Of a DNA stretch of 64,000 bases, positions 48,520 to 59,596 are shown in pieces (position 1 is the first letter of the stretch; each line of letters begins with the position of its first letter). The translations under genes were made by a program, and so were the position numbers. The notes under the pieces were generated by a model that was not told the DNA's origin, made no database searches, and saw only the letters and a list, made by a program, of their open reading frames with translations. The stretch comes from Epiperipatus broadwayi. Its lineage: Eukaryota; Onychophora; Udeonychophora; Euonychophora; Peripatidae. The stretch spans positions 2,056,580 through 2,120,579 of the forward strand of contig JAQFVV010006215.1 of NCBI GenBank assembly GCA_028023455.1, in the 5' to 3' direction.

Positions 48520-51500
48520 CTTATAAAGGGGGTGGGATTTTAAGTGGCAGTGTTATCAGAAAGAAGAATGGACAGAATGTAAGTAATATCAAAGGATAGC
48601 TGATTTAGATATAAATGTAGATGTGGAGAGGGAATGGGTCTATAAAATTAATGGTAAGCAAGTTATTTATAAATGTAATGGAGAAGAAAAAGTCAGAAGA
48701 ATTTACAAAGGAGTAGTTATGAAAGAAGAAATTATTAATATTGGGTATTTGAATATGCAAGGTGGTAGGAGACCAGAAAAGTGACTGGAATTAAACAAAG
48801 CATTTAAAAATGAAATATTTATAAGTATTAGCAGTAGTGGAAACACATCTAGAAAAGAAGAACCTTTTCTGGAAGACTTGGTATGGCAGGGTATAAATAA
48901 AAAAGAAAAAGAGATGGTGGTATAGGGGTTATGTCAAAAAAATATTTAAATACTGTTAAATGTTAAGAACCTTTGTGGTTTGAGATAAGGATAGGAAGAC
49001 AAGAATGGATGGTGACTATAGTATATATAGCCATTGGAGATAGTAAAACTATAATGGAGTGGAACAGTAGCATATATGAATGCTTAGTTAAGGATATACA
49101 GACTTTCAAAGAAAAGGGGACGAGAATAATGGTTATAGGGGATATATAAGAATGGACACCTTTTGAAGAGTTTTTGTCGGAGAGTAAATTTGACCATTGG
49201 AATTTTATCAAATATTTATGAGGGACAATACACATGGTCTAGAAATCATATATTCCACACAATAGATTATGTATTAGTAGAGAAAGAGGGAATGAATAAA
49301 GTACAGAAAATTAAGGTGTTTGATAATCAAGAAAGAATATGTAATAGTGATCATAACTTCTTTATAATAGAAATGGTTATTAATGTGATGAAAAATATTA
49401 ATAAAAGTAGAAAGGATAGTTAAAGATGTGGGTGGAGAGTGAATAATAAGAATAAGTTAGAAGACTATAAAATAAAAGTTGAAGAAACCATGGAAGAGTT
49501 GGTTGGTGATGAGTATAAGAACTGGTGTGGTGAAATAGAAAAAGTGGCAAATAGGGTTTAGGTGAGAATATTCAGAAGAATAAAAATAATAGGAAAGTGA
49601 GAGTTAGTAAAAGAGAGGGAAAAAGCATGCCGAGAATGTAAGTGTGCTATTAAGAACAAAGAAAGTGAAAAAGATGTTAATACTAAATGGGAAAAGTACT
49701 TAGAAAAAAAGAAATTAGCTAAAATAGATAATTATAGAGAGAGAATGAAATTGAATAGTAAACTGTTTGAAGATATTAATAAAAATGGGAGTAAAAATTT
49801 TTGGAAATACATTAAAAGAAGGAATGTAGGGGAGAGAGAATTAGTATTACTAGATGATGAGGGAATAGAGTATAGCTCTAGAGAAGAATTGGAGATAGTC
49901 TTAAATAAGTATGTAATGGATATAGAAAAGATGTTAGATGTGAAGGACAGTGATAGAAAACATGAAAGCATATAGTAATGGGAATATACGATTTACAGAA
50001 AATGAACTAAATGAGGCAAAATTGAAAGGTGAAAAGGCAAGAGGTTTGTATGGATGGGCAGCAGAGATGGTAATGAATTTAGGGCAGAAGGCAAAATTAA
50101 AATTATTACAATGTTTTAATAAGATGGCGCAGAACAGAGATTTTTCAGGTAGTTGGAGTAATACAAGAGTAAGGCTATTATTTAAAGGGAAGGGGGAAAG
50201 TTAAACAATTATAGACTGACAGCGGTAATATCAGTATTTATATAAAGTTTTTTCATATATGGTGGCTGGAAGAGTTGCAAAATGGATGGAAGAAAATAAT
50301 GTAGTGAGAGAAATGTAAGGGGATTTTCGATTAGATAGGCATATAGGAGATAGTTTGTTTATAGTTACACAACTTATAGATATGAGTAGGAATGCAGGTA
50401 GACAGTTATATATGGTTTTTATAGATATAGAGAAGGCTTATGATAGAGTAAGTAAAAATTGATTATGGGTAAGTTAAGAAAATTTGGGAATGGATGGAGC
50501 TTTAGTGAATATTATTAAGAAATTATATGAAAATAATTACTATATGTAGCAATTAGAGAATATAAAATGAATTAAAGTTAAAAATGGGGTGGGATTATCC
50601 TCTTTTTGTTGTATTTGAGAGAAATGGAGAAAGCAATAGAAAGACTATGAAGAGGGGTAGAGTTACCATTAATAGGTAGCAAGATAATATATACATTGTC
50701 GGGTCGTTTATTTGCGGATGATATTTTTTTGTGTGCAGAAAGAAGGGAAGATACGGAAGTTATGCTGAGGACGTGCGCAAAGGTGGGTAAAGAGATGGGT
50801 ATTAAATTTAGTGGAAAAAAATCAAAAGTAATGATGATTAATACTGGGGAAAGAGAAGACAAAGAATTTTTACTGGGGTATATAAAGTTAAGTGTGGTAA
50901 ATAGGTATAACTATTTGGGAATCATCTTAAGTAATCAGAGAAATTGCATGGCCAAATGGAAGAAAAAAATTGATAAATGAAACTTCTCATATAATAAATA
51001 TGATATAGCTAGAATTGTATGGAAGGGAATGGCAGTAGCAGGGTTAACATATGGTAATGTTGCATTGTGTTAGTAAAGGGTATTAGATTACTTAGAAAAA
51101 GTACTAAGAAAAGTAGGAAGACATGCATTAGATGTAGAAGTGTGGATAGCAAAGGAGGCAATTCAAGAAGAAATGGGATGGTCAAGTTTTTATATGAGAG
51201 GTGCAAAAAGCAAAATGAAAATGTTCAGTAGATTGCAGTTTATGGATAATAAAAGAATAGCCAAAATAGTATTTAATTGGATTATGAATAAAGGGCAGGC
51301 AACAAGATGGGTGCGAAAGGTAATGTAATATGCAGAAGATTTAGATAAAGAATATATGTCAGTATACTTATACAAAAGGTGGATAATTGTGTTAGGAGAA
51401 TTGTTGAATGTTATAGTGTTAAGGAATGGGATAGAAGAATAGATGCATTAGTAAATGGAGTTGGTGAGCTAGTATGAAGTGTAAAAAAAGTTTAAATATT

Positions 51501-51980
51501 TATAAAAGTTAATATTATAGTATTGGGTGTGAGTTAATTTATGATAATAGCAAGGAAAGTAGTTCACTGTTTAAGGCTCAAGCCGGATCTTGAGCAACAA
51601 GGGACTATACACATAAATGGAAAAATATGGGTGATTTAGTCTGCAAGTTCTGTCAAGAGAGCATAGAAAATATTAGGCATCTGTTAATTGAATGTAAATG
51701 TCTGAAAGCAGAAAGGATACAATTAATGAAGTTGCGGAAGAATAAATATGAACAAAGTGATTATACAGAAAGCGGCTTATTGGTTTTTATACTGGATTTG
51801 GGAAATGATAAGAGGGTTTTTGATATAAAGACCATGGAGTTGACAAAGATTATGTTGTGGAAATGGGATGGAGCAGGATAGAGAAGAATATGGGAAAACT
51901 TGGGGTCAGGAATAGAAAGGGAAGTCAAAGTGGCTAACAGGTTTCTCTGGGCATAGTTGTCGAGAGATTTCTGACTCCGT
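48520..51980 (+). mobile_element. Decayed non-LTR retrotransposon (LINE), endonuclease, RT and zinc knuckle
   Basis: The plus strand carries, in order and with frameshifts, several LINE domains. An APE-type endonuclease has GYLNMQGGRRPEK at 48740, an ETHL-like motif at 48840, a YTWSRN block at 49227 and NSDHNFF at 49343. A reverse transcriptase follows, with QGGFRLDRHIGDSLF near 50320, FIDIEKAYDRV near 50420, the catalytic FADD at 50711-50722 and YNYLGIILS near 50910. A CCHC knuckle CKFCQESIENIRHLLIEC is at 51642. The RT catalytic pair is intact but stops occur throughout. The A/G-rich plus strand contrasts with the flanks. The clade cannot be fixed by eye. It is in the same orientation as KAT6. 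Confidence 0.88.
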
Positions 51981-51999
51981 ATAAGGAGAAGTCACAGTG

Positions 52000-53520
52000 C
52001 ATCACATAACAGCTCTATTTTTATCGATAACATTCTTAAATTACTGCAATTCTTTTATTTAGTTAACATGACCATATTAAATCCACATTTCACTAAATAT
52101 AATGAAGAAAATGATATTAGAAACTTAGGTATTATTTCGAGTAATCCAGGATAAAATGTTACCTAGCTTTGCAACCAGAACAGTTTGTAGCCATTTTTAA
52201 ATTTCAATTCCTAATTTGTTATCAGTTCCTTGTAATTTTGGAGATTCTTCTGTGTTTGTATTTGAAAGAGTGTCCAAAATTTAACTAGATGTGTTAATTT
52301 TAAGAATATTGTTAACTCTATGGAGAGCCTCCAAGCAAATCTTCATTATGTTTTTTTTTACTATTGATAAATTTGAAAAATAAATTCTTATCCTACATTT
52401 CATTTGTGCAGGAAAATTTTTGCCACAAACATGAAATGAAAGTTTTTGTTTTGATTAAATTCAACTTATCACCTTAGAGTTTTAGATTTATTTCATTAAA
52501 TTTATTATAAGTCTATCAAATAGATAATGTCATTCTTGGAATCAATCAAGTTGGCTCATAAAAGCATCATCTTTGTTTTCTAGGAACTCTAGCACAGAGT
52601 CAAAGAATTGCTAAGATTGATTCAAATAGACATTTTTTGGTAACCAATGAATTTACATATAAAACAGCAAATGATTAAATTCTTCATCATTTGCAGTAAA
52701 CAGTTATCCAACAATCTGACATTTAAAGAATTATTTCTAATTGTGTTGACTGCTTTAATGATATAATATAATGACATAGATTTTCATTCAGCCTTTGGCA
52801 ACTATTGATGATGAAGGATGCAATGTATAACAAAAACATTTAGATTTTTTTTTTTTTTAAATTTAATAGAAGAAAAATTTTATGATGCCTGAATATCACT
52901 GGAGCACCATCATTAGCAACTGACAAGATATTGTTCAAATTTCTTTTTCTTTCAAAAAGTTCCAATGCATATAATATCATTGCTTCTGTAGCATCAATTT
53001 GAAATTATTTAGTAAATATTAGTTCTTGGCAAAATTGATTCAACAAGCTGTATAGAGAACCAGGATGTTTTAAATACATAATGAGTCTTGAGCTATTTTA
53101 TCAATTCTTCTTTGCACTATATTATTTCCTGAAGAATATTTTGGTCATATTAGAAGCTGACTTATGTAGCATAATGCCTGTTATCTCATTTATTGTCAAT
53201 AGAATTAGTTCTTCACCAATAATATGTGATTTTTCCAATTTAGCAATTCTGTAACGAAATATTGAAAGAAATACGTAACCAATCTTATTGTGCTTTTGAA
53301 AAGAATTTTGCCTATGTCGGCTGTTTCCAATTTTTTTTTTTTTTGTTTGAAAATAAAAAATTTTATTATTCTTTTCAGTTTGCTGTGAAAGCTTCATAGC
53401 TTCATTTGATTAACGTTTTTGACAGATCAATCACATTATTAATGTGTTGTTTGTAAGTGACTGAATAAAGCCATTGTTCAAATATTCAATACTATATTGT
53501 CTATTTTTCTGTAAGTGCAG
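52000..53520 (-). pseudogene. BED-type hAT transposase pseudogene (ZBED5/SCAND3/FAM200-like)
   Basis: Minus-strand fragments cover nearly a whole hAT transposase. An N-terminal QYSIEYLNNGFIQS and SNEAMK region occurs near 53400-53480, where a BED zinc finger is expected. Then come IAKLEKSHIIGEELILL near 53200, RRID-like text, a core with NILSVANDGAP near 52900 (equivalent to the CTDGAP catalytic block), LIDSKNDIYLIDL near 52520, LKFKNGYKLFWLQS near 52180 and a C-terminal dimerisation region FSSLYLVKCGF near 52090. Multiple stops and frameshifts make it non-functional. This relative order matches the transposase lineage domesticated in vertebrates as ZBED5, SCAND3 and FAM200. Terminal inverted repeats were not found. 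Its 3' end abuts the LINE at about 51980-52000. Confidence 0.85.
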
Positions 53521-53544
53521 CCTTGATATCTATTAAAAAGAAAA

Positions 53545-53565
53545 TATGTATGTATGTATGTGATT
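53545..53565. repeat. Short GTAT microsatellite
   Basis: About four GTAT units followed by GTGATTTTTT. Confidence 0.8.
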
Positions 53566-53674
53566 TTTTTAATCATAGTAGAAATATAAAATTCTCAAGA
53601 GAATATAATTGATAAAGCACAATTTTTCACTGAAATCAAAATTTTTTGCAGTAGCTGTATTATTATAATAATAC

Positions 53675-53810
53675 ACCTGGGTCTCTTTTTACGCAGACTT
53701 ATTTAACACGATTTTGAAGTTACGCAATTCAGGTTTCATCGGAAGTCGAACTCTGATAGTACGCTATTACTTTAAATAATAAATTCCGCGCACTTACGTT
53801 ATATTGAAAG
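53675..53810. mobile_element. Possible DNA transposon terminus
   Basis: ACACCTGGGTCTCTTTTTAC followed by TTTAACACGATTTTGAAGTTACGC resembles termini of mariner/pogo-type elements (GGGTCCCTTTTTACGC-like), and the block is less AT-rich than its flanks. No matching inverted end was located. Confidence 0.3.
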
Positions 53811-54102
53811 TAAATTGTTAATTGAAGAAGCATGCTATACACTATAGCTCCATTCTATTATCAAACAGATCCTTTTCTCGGTTGGGAATTGATCCAGGAA
53901 TCTTATTCTTATTTTCTTTTTGTTTTGATTTTCAATTTATAATTTGATTATTTGTGAAAACAAAAGTACTCGATATGTGTGTAATAATGTTTTGTATTTT
54001 ACTTTGATAAAAATTCACATTATTTTCATTATTCATAAATTTATTACAAAATTACTCATTATATTTATTAATTATAACTCCCTTTTAATTAAATTTGAAT
54101 AG

Positions 54103-54256
54103 GTGCCTGGAACTGCAGTTTATGTACTTCTAAAGAGGGAAAAAATAAAAACAGAAAATTGGTCAATGATCTCGCCGCAAGTGTGAAAAAACGCTACAAG
54201 AATTCTACGAACAAAATCAAAAGCAAAGAAATTGATAGAGAGTCATTAATATCAAA
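54103..54256 (+). CDS. KAT6: KAT6 exon: end of PHD finger 2 and basic linker
   Basis: The exon lies between acceptor TTTGAATAG and donor GTATGT. It completes the Gly codon of MPKG and gives AWNCSLCTSKEGKNKNRKL, which carries the last PHD2 ligands Cys109 and Cys112. A strongly basic stretch follows with AASVKKRYKN and NKIKSKEIDR. An Ala-rich run ending in KKRY/KRRY directly after the second PHD is characteristic of KAT6 and is absent from DPF proteins. The exon ends in phase 2 after residue 155 of the joined product. The next exon was not identified in the remaining 9.7 kb, so the MYST catalytic domain is not visible in this window. Confidence 0.85.
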
Positions 54257-56750
54257 GTATGTATATTTCCACTTTTTATAATTAACTCTTAAAAGAAAAA
54301 AAAAAAAATGATGTAAATTTAATCAGTACGTAATAATTTATTCAATTTGTTTTTTTTTTTTTGGAAAATAATTATATCTGACATATTTGAAATTTTGATA
54401 TCAGATCATTTTCAAAGAAAATTTAGATGTAAAAATTAAATACATGTTTGTTTATTTATAAATGTATAGATTAATGATTCATTGCATTGAGTGTAAGCAT
54501 AATACTATATTAAAAAATAAATGTATGAAGTCATTATTTGCACCTCCCCTAATCAATAAGTTTATTTCTTTTTTCAACCAAAATTTGTTGCTACTCTGTT
54601 GAGATAAAATTTATCTATTTATACCAATTTACAATAAACTCTTATGTGAAGAAAAAATTATGCATGGAGTTAAAAATAAAAAATTAATTTACAAATATAT
54701 AAAACGTATATAAAATAATAAAATGAACAATTAAAATAACAACAAAAAGTAATAATAATTGAAATGTAACAGTTAGCATCTAATAATATAAAAATATCCA
54801 TTAATCAACATGTATAAAACATATAAAATATTAAGAGTAATTATTATAAGTATTACCACTATTTTCAATATGGCTATGATTATGAGGCATGGAATCTCAA
54901 GCACTCAGTCTTAACTGGGTGATTAATGTTTTTTAGGCATATAGCTTCTGCAATTTGAACAACGTGTGTGCTTTGTATATTAATTATAAGTATAATAAAC
55001 TATATATACAGACATAGATATATAATTTAGTTATATATATATAATATTCCAGAATTCAATAAGATCAATTCTATCTTATTAATTTTATTTAATGTGAAAC
55101 TTAAACACTTATTATAATTGTACACACTTTTTATAAATGCAAGTATTTTAATTTTTTTTTTTTTACAAAAATGCTTTGTAGAATCTAATTTGTTAACAAT
55201 TTTTAAAGTATTAGTTAGATATTACTAACAGAAAAATAGTGCTGTAATGGAAAAGATTTAACTTCTGATCAAAATAGATAGATATAGAAAAAATTTCAAT
55301 ATACTTAACATTTAAGGTTTGGTTAATATGAAAATTATGTATATATGTCATCCCCACCCTCTACTAAAATAAACACTAAAATTGAGATAATTTTTAATGA
55401 AGCTATTGGCATTGCTTGTTAAGAAAATTGAAGATTTTTTTTTAAATGTTTTTCGTGTGAAACATAGCTTTTTATTTTTTGGACTTATGTTATACCAAAA
55501 ATGCTTATTTCATTAATAACAATATTCTTTTTCTGCAAATGCAGAAACATTGCTTTTGCTTTATTAGTTCTCAAACATCTTTGATTTTCCTACTTTTATT
55601 TTGATGAAAGAGTAAGATTTTGAAAGATATGAATTAATTTTATTTTTTTAATTAGTTAAATTATAGATATATCAAACATGAAAATGTTTTTATAAAGTAC
55701 TGTTGAATTTGTGATTTTTTTGATTAACATGGAATTTAATTAATGATATAAAATATCAAAAATCCTTAGTAATTTTTGTTAATGAGTTTCAATTGCTTCA
55801 AAAAGAAAATAGTAATAAAATATAGAGCTTTTTTTATTCATTTCTTAAATTTTAGCAATAAAAAAAAAAGTCACAATATTAAGTATTTAACATGTTAAAT
55901 GAAAATGAGATCTAATAATTAAATCCTTTTTTTTTTTTTGCCTAATAATTTGATATATATTATAATTGTAAATATGTTGTTTGCTAAAACGAGTAAAATT
56001 GATTAAATTTACAAGGAAAAATTAGTTCTATTCAAATTTGTTCTATGTAAATGTCTATTTAAGATTTTATTATGTAAAGTGATATATTTCAAATATTGAA
56101 ATATTATTTCCAACATTTTGAAGATTTATTATATTGATATATCTTTTTATTTTAATTTTTTTACTACCAAATTTTAGTTGGTAATTGTTTTGAAATCATT
56201 AATTTTTTTAATAATTTATAATAATATTTATTTAAGATAATTACTTTATTTATTTATAGATATAGGCGGGGTTTTTTTTATAGTTTTACGTAATTATTTA
56301 TAATATTAATACTAGTTAAAAATATATAGAAATAAAATTTGCTATTTTTTTAAATCTTGCTATTAAATAGTTAAGTTGCATAAAAGGGATTTTTTTTCCC
56401 TTGTATGCTGTTAATTAGAGAATATGCTAGTTGTCTGAAAATTCTAATTTGTATATTTATTTTGACAGAAATAACAATTGTATATATTTAATTATCTTCT
56501 AATTAAATCTGTAATTCATAGGCAATTTAATGTATTTATTTTTTAATAATGCAAGATGATTAGATAAATTTTCATAACATATTTAAGGAAAATTATAATT
56601 GGATTTTTCAAGTATACTAAGCAAAATATCCTAATAGCAGGAGTTTTGTTTATTTACTTTTATCACATTATTTTATAATTTAATTTCACAACTTTTCTAT
56701 TTAAAAAGTAGTATTAAAATTAATGCAGGAATATTAATATTATTAATTAA
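54257..56750. other. AT-rich sequence downstream of last recognised KAT6 exon
   Basis: No further KAT6 exon, gene or repeat recognised. It contains TA-rich microsatellite-like parts near 55000-55040 and poly-T runs. It is presumably intron. Confidence 0.45.
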
Positions 56751-56756
56751 CTAGAA

Positions 56757-57130
56757 AAGTGATTGAAAAAAGATTAGAAATTATGTGTTTTAATGAAACA
56801 AAATGGATTGATTTGAAGTAAGAATAAAGAGAGACTTGAAATTTATTATTTTATTGGTAAAAGCAAATTTAACCAATTGGCAATTGTCTTAATAGTTCTG
56901 TAAATAATTGATAAATTATTGATAACGAAACTGAAACCTGTTCTATGAAATGCAATGATTATTATGTTCATGCCAAATATGTGATGTAATGAAGAAATAG
57001 TAAATGAATGCAAAAAATAATTGAATTTTTAGTCAGAAGAGGAGTAGAATATAGTGGTAAATCAAGGAAGAGAAGATTGTAGATATTTATAAATTAGAAT
57101 TAAAAAAATAAAGTGAATTAAGTCAGTGTA
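56757..57130 (+). mobile_element. Possible LINE endonuclease fragment
   Basis: VIEKRLEIMCFNETKWIDLK on the plus strand resembles the start of a LINE endonuclease (I.C..ETKW/ETRW motif). Purine-rich sequence with further broken coding follows. There is only one motif, so this is tentative. Confidence 0.3.
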
Positions 57131-57179
57131 TTTTTGTTGGAAAAGTAACATTCATATATATATTGCATAATAATAATTA

Positions 57180-57325
57180 TAAAAGTCGACGGAACTTCCC
57201 TAACCTATCTGCCATGCCAGGGTGCGCCACTAGGCTAAAAGTGACAGATACATACGGGTGAGGTTCATGTTTTATCTAACTGAAAGCTCCAGTCACTAGC
57301 TCATGGAGAAGCTGAGCTTAAAATA
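57180..57325. repeat. Short dispersed repeat, copy B
   Basis: Diverged partner of the repeat at 19905-20075, colinear over the AGGGTG, CAGATAC and TCACTAGCTCA blocks. It is clearly less AT-rich than its flanks. Confidence 0.5.
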
Positions 57326-57329
57326 TTAT

Positions 57330-58747
57330 TCTGAATATTTAAAATGTCTCATTCTTGATTAAAAAAAAATATTATTAATAAAAATATATAAATAAATTAC
57401 CGCCAAAATTTAATTAAAACATTTTATTACACACCCACACATTTAATTAACTAATTTATTATCCTTGATGCGATATTGAATTTTTAAAAAAACTGGCTTG
57501 AGGCACAATTTTCACAATAGCTTCAGTGTTATAAATGTTAGAGCAAAAAGCTTTACATTGATAGAAACTAGAAAAATAAGGCAAAAAAAGAAATTTCAAC
57601 ATCCGACTTAATTATTACTTTATTGTTTGTTCATAATTTGTAATTTATCATTAACTAAGTTTAAATTACATCTTCATTGTTAATTTTTTTGTATTCCTCA
57701 CAAAATTATCTTTCAAACTATATATAATATTCTTTCTGAGATAATGCATAGCTTCAGAATCTCCAAAAGTATTCGCATAAGAATTCTTTTTTATCTTGTA
57801 TCCCAAAATTGACAAATTTCAAAGGCATCTGTAAGAAAAAGATTCATCCTAATAAAAGATACAAACGAATTATTTCCAGAAGGTGGATACACATTTGTCA
57901 TCATAGCAATAGCGTCTTGTCTATCTAAAACTAGAAATAAATTGTAGGTTACTGTCTCTATCACTGATAAAATGAGTTTCATCTCTTCATTTCATATTTT
58001 TTGTGTACATCAGTGAAGTTTATATTCTTTATGCACATCAGTGATCCTATCTTGTTATAGTTATTGTCCCATAGATATATAATTTATTTGGATATAGTTC
58101 ATTTGCTAGCTATAGACTTGAAAGTAATGTTATGCAAGACGTGACAAAACTACTGACTCCACAGCATGCATGAATACCAAGGCATAGACAAGAATCAGAA
58201 TTTGATTTTTTGCCTGCATTCAATTCCATGTGGTATATACATAACTATTGTGGTTATCTCCTCACACACACACCATTTGAAATCTTTCTTTATTGGTTGT
58301 AAGTGTTTATATTTTCACATGGTACTATGCCCAGTAAATTTTGTGATTGCCTAATGCAAAATTACTGTATATTTGATAATCAGTCCTAAACTTTACATTG
58401 TACTGCTCGAATAATACCTTAATATATTTGTTATATAAACACAGACCTGCAATTGCATATATAAAGACAAGTAATATAAATATAGTAATAAATTATTAAA
58501 CCTTTTGAGAATCATTATGTCTATAAAATAAGGTTGCCTAAACTTAGATCAGAGCCCAAAATTACATAAACTACTTTTGTTATATTTGAATAAATTTATA
58601 TACATATAATAAAGAACATAAATGATTTAATATTATGTAATTGATATACTATACAGACACCAATACAAACACAAACATACCATTTATTAAATAATTTCCA
58701 TTTATCAAATAATTTTTGGTATTTGTAAACTATTAACTGTGCAGCCT
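57330..58747. other. AT-rich sequence, no gene seen
   Basis: The minus-strand frame at 57791-57982 (63 residues, ending DAFEICQFWDTR) has unusually protein-like composition but matches nothing I recognise. A short CA microsatellite lies near 58261. Confidence 0.4.
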
Positions 58748-59596
58748 TTGGTGGCGATGTTTCTAGTTAAAAACAGAGCGATATAACATTACCGGGCCGC
58801 TAGATTTTTTTTTTTTTTTTATCTAATAAGATCGTATTTTGACATACGGCTGTAATTTTTATCTTTTTAATATATTATTGTTGTTTGTTTTGGACATAAT
58901 TATTTTTTTTTTGTTTTTCATTTGATACATTTAAAACTATAATGGACACTTTGATCTTTTTTTTTGGATCTCAAAAGTACATAATTTTTGACATATGCCT
59001 TTGGGGGGGGGGGGGGATTTCCATTCTAAATCTACTGTTTCTTTTTTACAGACGTCTTTTTTTTTTTTTGGTTTTGGATTCGATACATTTCAAAGTATAA
59101 GGGACAGTTTTAACTTTTTTTTGGAATATCTCAAATATACACAATTTGCTTTACATACGACTTTTCTTTTTTTTTTTTTGTTATTTAAAATTAGAATCGA
59201 CACTTTCTTTTTGAATTTGTTAAAAATGCCGGGGGTTGCTGTTGATTGATTTAGCAAAAAAAATTCAAAGCTGTCCAACAAACTCCGCCTCAGATGTCTG
59301 TATTTGCTTATAAACAAAAAGAATTGTTTGGTATTTTATCTTACATTTATAAATACGGGGTTTTTTTTTGGGCGACAGGTTTTGATTTTTTTGTTTTTTT
59401 TTTAATTATAACAAATAAAACGGAGTTTTGATTTTTTTATTTTTTTAATGATAATAAATAAAACGGGACTTTTTTTTTCTCTTAGATTTATAAATACAGA
59501 TTGTTGTTTTTTTAATAATAACAAATAAAACGTCAAAAACAAAAAAGGTCAATCGCGGTATTGTTTTTTTTTTTAACCAAAAAAATATGTATATTA

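Larger units (their letters stand above)
43652..54102 (+). other. KAT6 intron of 10.5 kb
   Basis: A GTAAAT donor and TTGAATAG acceptor bound a phase-1 intron. It contains the T-rich repeat at 44938-45535, the GC-rich block and LINE at 47577-51980, the hAT pseudogene at about 52000-53520 and a possible transposon end near 53680. From 43652 to 44930 and from 45540 to 47570 I find only AT-rich sequence without a supportable gene. Confidence 0.75.

Noticed and set aside
52000-53520. Domesticated host gene of the ZBED5/SCAND3 type
   Set aside because: Multiple stops and frameshifts throughout the region show a dead transposon copy, not a preserved gene.
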